A DNA stretch of 64,000 nucleotides from Pseudomonas sp. Leaf58 (GTDB taxonomy: Bacteria; Pseudomonadota; Gammaproteobacteria; Pseudomonadales; Pseudomonadaceae), in NCBI RefSeq assembly GCF_003627215.1, contig NZ_CP032678.1, positions 372,001-436,000 on the forward strand, in the 5' to 3' direction. The notes under the pieces are model-generated. The model saw only the letters and a list, made by a program, of their open reading frames with translations. It did no database searches and was not told where the DNA came from. Below are positions 7,963 to 16,726 of this stretch, in pieces; position 1 is the stretch's first letter; every line of letters begins with the position of its first letter. The position numbers and the translations under genes are program-made.

Positions 7963-9041
7963 AGGGGGGACAGGGCCATCAGTCGTGGCAGGGGCTTTTC
8001 CTGCGGCTGCGCCATCGGTTTCAGATCAGGGGTTAGGGCGCGGGTCAGTTCAATCATCATATTGAATTGAAGCGGCGAAAAGTACATGCCCACCACGCGC
8101 TCAGCCGTGGCGGCGATTTTGTCCAAGCTGGCAGGGGTCTTTAAGGCAGGGTAAGACTCTGGATACTGATCCAGGTAGCGGCTGGCAAAATCTCGAATCC
8201 CCTTGAGCAGCGTATTATTTTCGCTTTCGTCGCTGTACACCGTGAACTGCTCGATCAGCTTTAGATAAGTGTTTGCAGGCACGTGTGGAATATGCCCATA
8301 GACAATCGACGGATCGGGGTTTTCGTTCAGTGCTTTCAACACCGCCAGGTTGTTCTTCAGGGCCCTACTTGGGTCGAGGACATAAATGACCAGCGCAGCA
8401 TCCCTTAACGACGGGATGGCAAGGGGGGAGCGGGCAATGATTTCCATCAGCTCCACGCCTGACTGAAAGTTCGGGGAGGGCGCAAAGTAGCCAATGCGTT
8501 TAGCGATTTCGCCATACTGCTCCGCCTCCGACTTGGCGGGTCTAGGGGCCTGTTGCACCGCCTGCCTCATGGTTTTCAACGTCTCTTCCATCTGCAGCAA
8601 CAGATCTGGATCTTTGGCCACCCGCGCCAGCATAGCGCCACTGGTGCGGTGGTTTTCCATCATGAAGTAGATTTCAATCAGTGGCCTGTCTTCCAGCGGG
8701 GCCGTGGTTGCAATGGAATCGACCAGGCTGTGCGCCGCCTCGGCCAGCCCACCGCAGAAAAACCGAAAGGCCAGGAGCGCCCGCAGGGTTTCGGGCAGAA
8801 AGTGGTACTCCAGGTCATTCTCGCGATAGTCCCGGCGAATGGCCTTCTGACGACCCTCATCGGCGAGCACTTCCTGGATGATTTCTGCAGCTTCCTGGTA
8901 GCCGAGTAGATCAACCAGGTGTTGGAGATCAGCTTTGCGTTTGGGCTGTGTCAGGGCACGAAACGCCCAAGCCACCGGATCTTCTCCGGCGATCAGGCTG
9001 CCGAGGTAGTCCACGGGCTTTGGCTTGATGAAGTTGAACAT
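7959..9041 (-). CDS. Hypothetical helical protein, 360 aa
   Basis: Predominantly helical soluble protein resembling the neighbouring large genes in composition but ending MALSPL, not the tail motif. Lies 5 bp after the 9047-10573 gene and overlaps the next gene by ATGA, so it is inside the hipA operon. No domain recognised. Confidence 0.7.
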   Translation of the reverse strand: MFNFIKPKPVDYLGSLIAGEDPVAWAFRALTQPKRKADLQHLVDLLGYQEAAEIIQEVLADEGRQKAIRRDYRENDLEYHFLPETLRALLAFRFFCGGLAEAAHSLVDSIATTAPLEDRPLIEIYFMMENHRTSGAMLARVAKDPDLLLQMEETLKTMRQAVQQAPRPAKSEAEQYGEIAKRIGYFAPSPNFQSGVELMEIIARSPLAIPSLRDAALVIYVLDPSRALKNNLAVLKALNENPDPSIVYGHIPHVPANTYLKLIEQFTVYSDESENNTLLKGIRDFASRYLDQYPESYPALKTPASLDKIAATAERVVGMYFSPLQFNMMIELTRALTPDLKPMAQPQEKPLPRLMALSPL

Positions 9042-9046
9042 CGGTG

Positions 9047-10573
9047 TTATAGCCCCAACTCTGATTGAAGGATGGATTCTAAATCGCTGGCCCGCAGACG
9101 GTCAGTCAGACCTGGGATATCTGAAGTCACCAGCCCCAAAAACCTGAGGTCGACCAAGGAGATATCCACCTGATTGGCTAAGGCCTCTATCACGCTGGTC
9201 TTGAAGTGGTGATGGGCGGCCATCGCACCCTGGAATAGCGGGGCATACGGGGCGCCCATGAGGTTGCGCCCCTGCAGTTGCAGGATCGGCTCGAACAGGT
9301 TGATCACACTGGTTGGCTGATAGTGGCTCCAGGCGCCTGGGTGGGCACCGATTGCCTTGATTGCCTTGATAGAAGATTGCGTCGACAATGATTGAGTTTC
9401 CAGCACCTCATCCAGGGCCTGCAAATGCCCATGCCCGGCGTGGATCAATGCCTCGACCAACGGCGCATCGTGGTGCACACGCTGCGCTAGCTGGCGCTTC
9501 ACGACAGAGCCATAGTGTGCGGTGAAATACTCAAGGGACGCCTGTATCTCCACAGCGTTATGGCCGGCAAATGCCAGAACGGGCCCCTTGGCAAAGATCG
9601 GATGAGCATCAGCCTCAGGCACCCAGCTGCTGCCTTCACCAAAAACTTCTCGCAGGTGGTCAGGGCTGATCGACAACGCGTTATACAACACTTGGTTGAC
9701 CGTGGCCTCCATCTGTTCTGTACGCACATGGCGCCTGAGCACCAGGGGCGCCCGTGCACGCACGAGGCTGGCAATGGCGTTGGCCGGCAACCCTTGATTG
9801 ATCATCAGGAAAACCGGGTCGTAGATACTCAACGCAATCACATGCTGCGTATGATCACGGCGCACTTCGGCATCATCCCACTTGAACGCAATCACCTGGT
9901 GCAGTTTGACCAGCGCCTGTTCGAACAGGACGTCATCATGGCTGCCCAGCACCACCAGCTGGTGTCGTTCAGCCGCCGTCAGCTGACTGGGATTGATGTC
10001 AGGTGGAAGCAGCTCGCCGTAAAGAGCGTGATGAAGTGAATCATGGGCAATCCAGAGCAGATCCGGTCGAGGCGAGCAGACCCCACCGTACTGATACATG
10101 TCCTGCTCCAAGGTTTGGATTGATCGAGGCAGGGCATAGACCAGCAAGCTGATGGCCTTGAAGCGCGCTTCCAGCGGCGTATCATGGACAAACCATGCGG
10201 TGACTGCGTGGATGCCATGGTAAATGGCCCTGCCAATGACATCCACCACGTCCACGGTATCCAGCTCGGAGTTGGCAAACGCTGAAAGATTTCCGCCTGA
10301 AGCACAGTAAGCATGAATAAAATTGATGTCTTTGATGAACGCCCCTTCAATGGCCATCTGGAAGAAAGGGATACGCCGGGGGTTTGCCAGGTGTGCTTGC
10401 ACATAGGGCTCGAACAAGTTTCCACGCACGAAGCTGGCCAAGTCTGGATACGCGCTAAGGCTGGCACCCTGGTCATCAATGAATTGGTTGATCGCGCTGC
10501 AGATGTCTTGTGCCCGCACCTGCTCCTGGGTGGACAGCCCATTCAGCAGGTCTTGCGAAAACAGGCTCCTCAT
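9047..10573 (-). CDS. Large tail-motif protein (ends LQSELGL), 508 aa
   Basis: Helical protein of unknown function with C-terminal LQSELGL. ATG 10573 has GGAG about 10 nt upstream. Upstream in-frame starts include ATG 10582 and a GTG at 10609 that overlaps the XRE gene's stop (GTGA). It follows the XRE regulator gene directly, which links a tail-motif protein to the HipA/XRE module. The segment FAGHNAVEIQASLEYFTAHYG is the only distinctive stretch noted. Confidence 0.75.
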   Translation of the reverse strand: MRSLFSQDLLNGLSTQEQVRAQDICSAINQFIDDQGASLSAYPDLASFVRGNLFEPYVQAHLANPRRIPFFQMAIEGAFIKDINFIHAYCASGGNLSAFANSELDTVDVVDVIGRAIYHGIHAVTAWFVHDTPLEARFKAISLLVYALPRSIQTLEQDMYQYGGVCSPRPDLLWIAHDSLHHALYGELLPPDINPSQLTAAERHQLVVLGSHDDVLFEQALVKLHQVIAFKWDDAEVRRDHTQHVIALSIYDPVFLMINQGLPANAIASLVRARAPLVLRRHVRTEQMEATVNQVLYNALSISPDHLREVFGEGSSWVPEADAHPIFAKGPVLAFAGHNAVEIQASLEYFTAHYGSVVKRQLAQRVHHDAPLVEALIHAGHGHLQALDEVLETQSLSTQSSIKAIKAIGAHPGAWSHYQPTSVINLFEPILQLQGRNLMGAPYAPLFQGAMAAHHHFKTSVIEALANQVDISLVDLRFLGLVTSDIPGLTDRLRASDLESILQSELGL

Positions 10574-10605
10574 TTTGACCATTCTCCAAGTATGCAGGAC
10601 GACCT

Positions 10606-11001
10606 TCACGTTACATTGTTATTCGCCCGCGCTTTCTTACGCAGGGAGCGGTTCTTGGCCGCAATTGGGTTGGTGCCACGCATGGAGGTGTTGAGCGCCA
10701 GCTGGTCACTTTTGCTTAGTATGACCTCATCACGCACGATGGCGCCAAGCGTCATTCGCATCCCAAACTTGTTCAGGATGCTATTGAGGGTATTGATGGT
10801 GGGATTGGCCTTGTCGTTTTCCAGCTGGTACAGCGCCTTCGTCGACATCTGGCACATTTTGGCGAAAGTGGTCTGATCGAACCCCGTGACCTCGATCCGC
10901 AACCGGCGAATGGAGGTGCCCAGCGTCTGCCTACCCAGGACATTTTCCTTGAGGATATCTTCGATCAGCATTTGGCGCTGTTCGGGACGGAGGTGGTTCA
11001 T
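10606..11001 (-). CDS. XRE-family helix-turn-helix regulator paired with HipA
   Basis: 131 residues. An HTH of the XRE/HipB type spans roughly residues 42-95 (TTFAKMCQMSTKALYQLEND, then NPTINTLNSILNKFGM). A basic C-terminal tail (NRSLRKKARAN) follows. The start at ATG 11001 overlaps the hipA stop by ATGA and has GGGGG 6 nt upstream. By analogy with HipB it should neutralise HipA and repress the shared promoter. Gene order is the reverse of the usual hipB-hipA. Confidence 0.8.
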   Translation of the reverse strand: MNHLRPEQRQMLIEDILKENVLGRQTLGTSIRRLRIEVTGFDQTTFAKMCQMSTKALYQLENDKANPTINTLNSILNKFGMRMTLGAIVRDEVILSKSDQLALNTSMRGTNPIAAKNRSLRKKARANNNVT

Positions 11002-12314
11002 CGCAGCCCCCATTCTGTCAGTCGTTTGTCCAAGTCATTGAGGGGGATGTTCCGCGATGCCTTGACCTCCTCGGGCAGCTCGCTCAAGAGCCCAGGCAGA
11101 GCGCGGAATGTTTCGGCGCTTGTTTTCAGGTGTGTCATGAGCCGATCGGGCGCCACAAGCTCCCGAAGATCTACGCAAATTTGCCCCCAGTCGGGATTGC
11201 CTTTGCGTTCGGCATCCCACTTGGTGGCGCGAGTGACCCCCTCTGCGTCCAGCACCATCGGCGCCAGGTCGTAGATCGGAGCAAGCTGAAAACGCCCCTC
11301 CGTTCGGAAAATAGCGCTGTTGCGACCGTGGTTATCCGAATTGCCCAGTATTTTGTTCAGCAGGTCGCGCCGAACGTATTCGAACACGAGCCCCTCGATT
11401 TCGTCACCCTGCCCATTCTGGCGCCAGAGCTTGGCCAATGCATATAACACCGCCTCGTGATCCATGCGCTGACCTTGCTCCTTGACGTTGCAGACCGAAT
11501 AGATGGACTCCATGGCAATACGCTCAACGCGGCCATTCACCACGCGGCGGTCAAACCGAGGCATCCACAGGCTGGGCTTTTCAGCCTCGCACAATTGCAT
11601 CCTGGCCACCGGCACCGTGTCCAACCCCAGCTGGGCGATGGCCTTGTAATATTGGTACTCAGCCCTGAGAATCGCCTTGTCGGTCTCGGTCACCTTGTTG
11701 CGGGCAAACTTGATCAGCCAGTGGTGCTGCGCCTGGTCGTCAGGAAGCATCGCATCTGCGTAGAGCTTGCCTTGCGCATCTTCAACCATTAACAGCTTGG
11801 GCGCCTCGCCTTGAGCACCAGTAGCCCCACCCAGGGCGGCCCCGGCTTCGTAGGCGTACTCCAGGAATTCATTGGTTCTCTCAACGACCTCGTGCTGATC
11901 AAATGCTTCAAGGGCCCCGGCCTTGAGGTGTTCGACAGACTCCTTTACGCGCAGGTGGCCAATTGGAGAGGGGGTGCAGCGCTTGAAGAGGTAGAACAGC
12001 ATATCCAACCCTTCAGTATTCTCCCCGCCGAAGCGCTTGACCAACGAGCGATACGCCGCCCCGGCAGGAATGATGTCATACACAAATGCCGGGTAGCCGG
12101 TATCCCGATGGGCATCCCAGGCCAGCGGCAGGTTGACACTCACTGCAGGCTCCAGCCGTGTTTCCAGCTGGTCGATGAAGTCCACCAGGTAGCCACCGTC
12201 ATAGGCGGTGGAGCATGCCCCCACTATCACCTTTTGCGGGTTCTCGATGGTCAGTAACAGCGCATCACGCCACTGGCCTTGGACAAAGGTTTGAATCGTG
12301 AGCTGATCAGTCAT
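10998..12314 (-). CDS. hipA: HipA-like serine/threonine kinase toxin
   Basis: 438 residues, the usual HipA size. Visible features are WLIKF (ATP-binding Lys region, about residue 197), MPRFDRR, and LLNKILGNSDNHGRNSAIF with the catalytic Asp and metal-binding Asn, followed by LAPIYDLAPM. In known systems HipA phosphorylates GltX or another translation factor, stopping growth until the antitoxin neutralises it. First gene of a minus-strand operon that continues with xre and tail-motif genes. Symbol by homology; target unknown. Confidence 0.85.
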   Translation of the reverse strand: MTDQLTIQTFVQGQWRDALLLTIENPQKVIVGACSTAYDGGYLVDFIDQLETRLEPAVSVNLPLAWDAHRDTGYPAFVYDIIPAGAAYRSLVKRFGGENTEGLDMLFYLFKRCTPSPIGHLRVKESVEHLKAGALEAFDQHEVVERTNEFLEYAYEAGAALGGATGAQGEAPKLLMVEDAQGKLYADAMLPDDQAQHHWLIKFARNKVTETDKAILRAEYQYYKAIAQLGLDTVPVARMQLCEAEKPSLWMPRFDRRVVNGRVERIAMESIYSVCNVKEQGQRMDHEAVLYALAKLWRQNGQGDEIEGLVFEYVRRDLLNKILGNSDNHGRNSAIFRTEGRFQLAPIYDLAPMVLDAEGVTRATKWDAERKGNPDWGQICVDLRELVAPDRLMTHLKTSAETFRALPGLLSELPEEVKASRNIPLNDLDKRLTEWGLR

Positions 12315-12337
12315 GGCGATGTCGATACCGGAACTTT

Positions 12338-12418
12338 AATACTGCTTATGGTATGCTAAACCGAAACAAGCGGCAATATAGTTCTGCTTTTTGCGCGGTC
12401 TAAAAAATAATCAGTATT
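12338..12418. promoter_or_regulatory. Inverted operator half-sites between hipA and the divergent gene
   Basis: AATACTGCTTAT (12338-12349) and ATAATCAGTATT (12407-12418) are inverted copies matching at 11 of 12 positions. They flank the promoter region shared by hipA (minus) and the plus-strand gene at 12464. HipB-type regulators bind such spaced palindromes, so this is the likely autoregulatory site. A TAGCATACCATA segment on the minus strand could be the hipA -10 region. Confidence 0.5.
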
Positions 12419-12463
12419 TTAGTGCCGAATATGAGTGACCATTTCATCGAAAGGAACGTTTCC

Positions 12464-12907
12464 ATGACCTCATCCGTTCAAGATACCAACCTGTTGACTG
12501 CACCTTTTCCAAGCCAGGCCGTGCAGGCCCTGAACACCTTTCAGACTCACACATCAGGCGGCTTCTTAGGCCATCCCTATACCTGCGCGAACCGAGGTGA
12601 TGGCTACCATGGTGAGGAGGGCGGGGATCTCGGGGTATTGATTGCTACGGAAGAGGGCGGGGTTTGTCCGCATTGCAGCTACACGCAACAGACAGCCCAC
12701 AAGATGATGGTGGACACGGGCAGTGCCGCGCAACGGGATGTATTTAGGGGGCTTGTCAAATCCACCCAGTTGCGCGATCTGTTGAAGCAACGGATTGATG
12801 CGTACCAGGCACTGCAGACCCGCCACCCGGCTGCACCAGGGGTTGCGGTGATGTTGATGAGCCTCAGGGGCAAATGGGCGCAGCTGGGCGCTGAGTCAGC
12901 GGAGTAA
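12464..12907 (+). CDS. Hypothetical protein with CPHC zinc-finger-like motif
   Basis: 147 residues from ATG 12464 (AAGGAA 8 nt upstream). The middle carries HPYTCANRGDGYHG and GVCPHCSYTQ, a Cys-His-Cys-Cys arrangement typical of a small zinc-binding fold in Pseudomonas hypothetical proteins. The C-terminal half is helical. Divergent from hipA and possibly under the same operator. Confidence 0.7.
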   Translation: MTSSVQDTNLLTAPFPSQAVQALNTFQTHTSGGFLGHPYTCANRGDGYHGEEGGDLGVLIATEEGGVCPHCSYTQQTAHKMMVDTGSAAQRDVFRGLVKSTQLRDLLKQRIDAYQALQTRHPAAPGVAVMLMSLRGKWAQLGAESAE

Positions 12908-12989
12908 CCCGCATTCAGCCCAAGGTTGGGGCAACAAGCCTTGGCTGCAGTGCGTGCCGAAGCCTTGTTCCTAAACTGCCTGAAAGCTG

Positions 12990-13370
12990 TTAGTGGGGCT
13001 GCATGGAGACTGAGGCCTCACCCTCACGTATGTCTTGCGCAATGGCCGCAAAAGGCACGCTCAGGGGCAATTGCTTCGCCCACTGCTCAGTCGCGCCCAT
13101 GCAGTCGCGCTGAGGTTCGCGTACAGTCTGTCCAGACTGGCAATGCCGATAGTAGGCGAGCACGTCACGGTAATTGGGGCCCTTCAGCGCCAGCTCCTGG
13201 TACATCTTGGTGTAGGCCGCATGGGTCTGAGCGCGCTCTACGAGAAGTATGGCCATGGCACCGACACAGCAGAACATGCCTGCATAAACGCACTTCAAGG
13301 CCCACCGGGCCATCATGCCCGAGGTGCTGACGGCTACGCGGGTAGCAACGGATGGTTTCTGGTTAGACAT
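12990..13370 (-). CDS. Small single-pass membrane protein, paralogue 1 of 3
   Basis: 126 residues: one membrane helix at about residues 22-45, then an exposed domain with YYRHCQ and DCMGATEQWA. The two Cys are at the same places in the next two upstream genes and could form a disulphide in the periplasm. The end reads DIREGEASV, matching IGSGEAQVY and VRHGEQTIY in the paralogues. Function unknown. Confidence 0.65.
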   Translation of the reverse strand: MSNQKPSVATRVAVSTSGMMARWALKCVYAGMFCCVGAMAILLVERAQTHAAYTKMYQELALKGPNYRDVLAYYRHCQSGQTVREPQRDCMGATEQWAKQLPLSVPFAAIAQDIREGEASVSMQPH

Positions 13371-13384
13371 GAAGCTACCCCTGC

Positions 13385-13780
13385 TTACTGCTGGCGTGTA
13401 CGCAGGTAGACCTGAGCTTCGCCGGAGCCGATGTCGTTGCGAATGGTTGAGAAGGGTACCTCCAACTCAAGCTTTTGCGCCCAGGCCTCGGTTTTGTCCA
13501 TGCAGTTACGTGCGACCACGTCCCTGGCAATCGGGATACCTCTGCCAATGACCCCCACAGTTCCCCTGGCAACGCATGACGCATAAAAGCTGACCAGGTT
13601 GCGGTGATCCTGGCTCTTGGTGCCGAGCACAGCGTACATATCGTGGTAAGCCGCTTCCGGGGAATTGGCCTGGCGATTTGCCCAGGCGGAGATCCCATAT
13701 GAAAAGACCGCCGTCGCCGCGATCGCGGCGCCTGCCAGCCACAATGCAGCCACAACGACTTTGCGCGCATTCATGCTCAT
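13385..13780 (-). CDS. Small single-pass membrane protein, paralogue 2 of 3
   Basis: 131 residues with a membrane helix at about 9-32 and the paired Cys (FYASCVARG, NCMDKTEAWAQ). It starts with ATG overlapping the upstream gene's stop, and ends 14 bp before paralogue 1. The three genes clearly arose by duplication and have diverged strongly. Confidence 0.65.
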   Translation of the reverse strand: MSMNARKVVVAALWLAGAAIAATAVFSYGISAWANRQANSPEAAYHDMYAVLGTKSQDHRNLVSFYASCVARGTVGVIGRGIPIARDVVARNCMDKTEAWAQKLELEVPFSTIRNDIGSGEAQVYLRTRQQ

Positions 13781-14175
13781 TTACCATTTAAAAACGTGGA
13801 AGGAATCTGCGCGTAGATGGTTTGCTCGCCATGGCGCACATCCTGCTCAACCTGGAACAATTGAGCGTGGGTTGGCTTCAATAACAGCATCTCCTGCACC
13901 GTTTCGCCGAGACAGTTGGTGGCGGGGCCTGCGCCTTTACGATCAGGCGTGCAAAGACGGTACTTGTCGATGAACGCTTTGTGCAGCGGTGACTTTTCCT
14001 GCAGCTGATCGTACAAGGCTTCAAGGCGATACGTGCGCTCGACAGCCTTTTGGACTTCAAAACCAAAGATGACCAGCACCACCAGCGTACCGATACCAAT
14101 GACGATGCCGTCCAGTGCGGTTTCTGCAATGCCGAGCCGGCGTTTCAAGCCAAACGGATGAGATGAAGTGGACAT
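13777..14175 (-). CDS. Small single-pass membrane protein, paralogue 3 of 3
   Basis: 132 residues: membrane helix at about 22-44, conserved KYRLC and NCLGETVQ, C-terminal HGEQTIYAQ. First gene of the triplet. A motif CAATATATCATTAA (plus strand, 14226-14239) lies upstream and contains the likely -10 (TATATT on the minus strand). Confidence 0.65.
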   Translation of the reverse strand: MSTSSHPFGLKRRLGIAETALDGIVIGIGTLVVLVIFGFEVQKAVERTYRLEALYDQLQEKSPLHKAFIDKYRLCTPDRKGAGPATNCLGETVQEMLLLKPTHAQLFQVEQDVRHGEQTIYAQIPSTFLNGK

Positions 14176-14352
14176 GACGGTCTCAATGCCGGGGATCGGC
14201 AGCTTCAGGACTGAAAGGTTGAGTCCAATATATCATTAAACAGTGCTGGTGTGTCATGGATTGATGCGCCAGCTGTGCAAGATCGGGGTGCCCTTGTGCA
14301 TCCTTTGAAATATGCCTATATTGTACACACCGTTTGTAATCACACCGTTCTC

Positions 14353-14529
14353 ATGAGTCCTTATTTACTTTACGTCACATTCTTTGCTGCATTCTGGCTT
14401 GGCGCAGGGTTCGCGATGATGCGGATCTTCTGGGTCAGGAGTAAAAGCACCCGACCATTGGCCAGGTGCTGGAGCAGCCTAATGGTGGTTATCGTATGGC
14501 CGTACCTGCTGAAAAAGTTATCCAGCTAA
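14353..14529 (+). CDS. Small membrane protein, 58 aa
   Basis: Starts at ATG 14353 (MSPYLLYVTFFAAFWLGAG) with two predicted membrane helices (about 4-24 and 36-50). A longer frame from 14251 lacks start signals. It overlaps the next plus-strand gene by about 30 bp, as small co-translated pairs do. No family recognised. Confidence 0.5.
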   Translation: MSPYLLYVTFFAAFWLGAGFAMMRIFWVRSKSTRPLARCWSSLMVVIVWPYLLKKLSS

Positions 14530-14879
14530 TCCACTGGCTCAAGCTGAGGCGTCTTGCCTTCAGGTTTGATCACAAAACCAAGGTCATCTGCTTTGCTGGG
14601 TTCATCGTGCCAGGACTGCCGGCGATTGACAGTCCGGGGTGGCTGTATTTGGCTGCACTGATCGGCGTGGTGGTGTTGGCCGTGGCGCCTGTACTGATTG
14701 GTAAAAGCGTTGCCAAAGAGATCGAGCACCGATTTGGCAAGGCAGTGCTTGAGCGTGCGCTGCATCACTGCACGCTGGGCCGCTATTTGCGAAACAAGAC
14801 GTTTACGATTGGTGATATTCAAGCGCAGCTTGAAGCCGAGCGACAAGACCAATACGCAGGGGCATCCAACGACGCTTAA
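14496..14879 (+). CDS. Hypothetical two-helix membrane protein, 127 aa
   Basis: ATG 14496 with GGTGG about 7 nt upstream (a GTG at 14466 is also possible). Two hydrophobic segments at about 32-46 and 51-73 form a hairpin; the C-terminal 50 residues are charged and helical, probably cytoplasmic. Unknown function. Confidence 0.6.
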   Translation: MAVPAEKVIQLIHWLKLRRLAFRFDHKTKVICFAGFIVPGLPAIDSPGWLYLAALIGVVVLAVAPVLIGKSVAKEIEHRFGKAVLERALHHCTLGRYLRNKTFTIGDIQAQLEAERQDQYAGASNDA

Positions 14880-14969
14880 ATAGGATATTGACAGAATGGC
14901 AAGCAGCCACGATACTCCATCGCACTTGCCCCACACCTTCTGCCGTGGGCCTCTTTGTCGGAGCCTGTC

Positions 14970-15398
14970 ATGACCAAGTCGATTCTCCTGGATGGTACCT
15001 CTCGCCGGTTGTTTGAACAGCAGGCGCCCGCAGCGCTGAACCTGGATATGACCAGAAACACCGAAGGCGATTACGCTGACCCCATGACCCATGGCATGTA
15101 CCTGGGCTTCCTGGTTGGGCATGTCACCGGCCTTTCCCACGGTCTGCGTGTGGCCAAAAGCGAGTTCGAACAGGCGTACACCACGGCTGCCGACCGGGCG
15201 ATGATTGCACAATCGGAAATCGGCACCTCTGCAGGGCTGGCAGCAATTGACCTTGCGGTCGAAGCGTCCGATCACGACCGTGCCGCTGTTGCCCACTCCC
15301 TGGCGGGCTTCTCGCAAACCTTGATGAGCCAGCATGGCGAAATTGTTCGTACCATGACCCTCGAAAATCACCTGGCCAACTACAAGCAAGCCTCGTGA
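14970..15398 (+). CDS. Hypothetical protein, 142 aa
   Basis: Soluble, helical, no recognised domain. ATG 14970 is preceded by GGAG 7 nt upstream. It ends 37 bp before the next gene and is probably co-transcribed with it. Confidence 0.65.
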   Translation: MTKSILLDGTSRRLFEQQAPAALNLDMTRNTEGDYADPMTHGMYLGFLVGHVTGLSHGLRVAKSEFEQAYTTAADRAMIAQSEIGTSAGLAAIDLAVEASDHDRAAVAHSLAGFSQTLMSQHGEIVRTMTLENHLANYKQAS

Positions 15399-15435
15399 TC
15401 GGGCACTGCCTGGCCGGCTTCTTGGAGACGTGGTG

Positions 15436-16716
15436 ATGTTCGATAACCAGCCGACCGAACAGATCCTGCGCTGGATCAGTCAAGGCCAGGTGTTGCAGCA
15501 GCAATCCGAGTTGTTTCGCCATCAGACCCTCAGCCCGGATACCCTGCTGGTAGCAGGCTTCTGTGCACTGGAACTCCAGCGGGCGCTGGACTTCTTCCAT
15601 GGATTTGCTCCCGCGCTGCAGAGCAGCATTACCCATTGGGTCGATGGCTTGCTCGCGGCTGATTATCGAAATAATGAGTTCGTGGAAACCCTGAGCGACC
15701 GCTTTCATGCCGTACTGATCAGGGGGCTTGCGACCGAAGCAGGAACATCCCACTGTTACCAGATCCGCTGCAATCAAGCGCGCAAGTGGATCGCCACAAT
15801 TCATGAGCCTCGGGGCTGTGTGTCACTCCGTTTCGACCTGGAACTGTGGGACGGCGCCCATCTGCTCGGGCAGACCATGATTGAAAAAGCGTCTATCAAA
15901 GGGGCAGAGCACTCGCTCCTGATGCGCTATGCGCCTCGCGACTGCATCATCGGCATCCTGAGCCTGTGCTTGGCCAATGAACGCGGTTCCTGCGAGGTGC
16001 CATTGCGCAGCAAACTGTGGGCGCCAGGGGGAGCGAGCGCACTGGTCGAGGTCGGCCTCCAGCGTTCATCGCGTGTGCTCTGGGCTGACGATGCCACCCA
16101 CGCGGCATTGAAACATACGCCTGCAGTGGCGCTTTTTCCCAAGCTTGAAGGGGTCGCCCCCGGTCGATACGCCTATTACAGCGGTCAGTTGCCGAAAGAG
16201 AGTCCCCATCCAATGGATGGGCGGCATGATCATTATGCGCTTCAATTTCCCGATGATCTTGGGGGAGCATACGCGACCCAAATCCACAGCGACGGATGGA
16301 TTGCCTGGCAAGCTCGATCGGATCAGCAGGATCCATCTCAGGCCGATGGCCCCTTGAGCCTGGCACTATGCGTCGATCTACGGCTAACTTCAGGCGATGT
16401 GCTGCTTGGGTGTGATCCAGGTGACTTTAACTGGGCGCCCTACGGTCGTGGAACTATCGAAGCCTACCGGATTGTCAGGCAGCGCCAGCACCTGCTCGAT
16501 GTCCATGTGCTGGGGGCCTATGAGCGTTACTTGGCAGAACTGATGGGGATGTACCCTTTTGTGAAAGTCGCGGAGACCTACAGTCGCTACGAGGACTGGG
16601 CGCTGGAGATCGTTGAGACCCGGTCGCGGTACGAGTTGGTCAGCGTCTATTCTAGCAGTCGCCATGGCCTGCTCTGCAAAGCGATTCCAAGAATTTTATG
16701 GCGTCTGGCGCAGTGA
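15436..16716 (+). CDS. Hypothetical protein, 426 aa
   Basis: Large soluble protein with a helical first 90 residues and a beta-rich remainder. ATG 15436 has GGAG 8 nt upstream; two GTG codons directly before it are also open. No motif recognised and no tail motif (ends LWRLAQ). It converges with the minus-strand gene at 16727. Confidence 0.65.
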   Translation: MFDNQPTEQILRWISQGQVLQQQSELFRHQTLSPDTLLVAGFCALELQRALDFFHGFAPALQSSITHWVDGLLAADYRNNEFVETLSDRFHAVLIRGLATEAGTSHCYQIRCNQARKWIATIHEPRGCVSLRFDLELWDGAHLLGQTMIEKASIKGAEHSLLMRYAPRDCIIGILSLCLANERGSCEVPLRSKLWAPGGASALVEVGLQRSSRVLWADDATHAALKHTPAVALFPKLEGVAPGRYAYYSGQLPKESPHPMDGRHDHYALQFPDDLGGAYATQIHSDGWIAWQARSDQQDPSQADGPLSLALCVDLRLTSGDVLLGCDPGDFNWAPYGRGTIEAYRIVRQRQHLLDVHVLGAYERYLAELMGMYPFVKVAETYSRYEDWALEIVETRSRYELVSVYSSSRHGLLCKAIPRILWRLAQ

Positions 16717-16726
16717 GTAATGGCTT

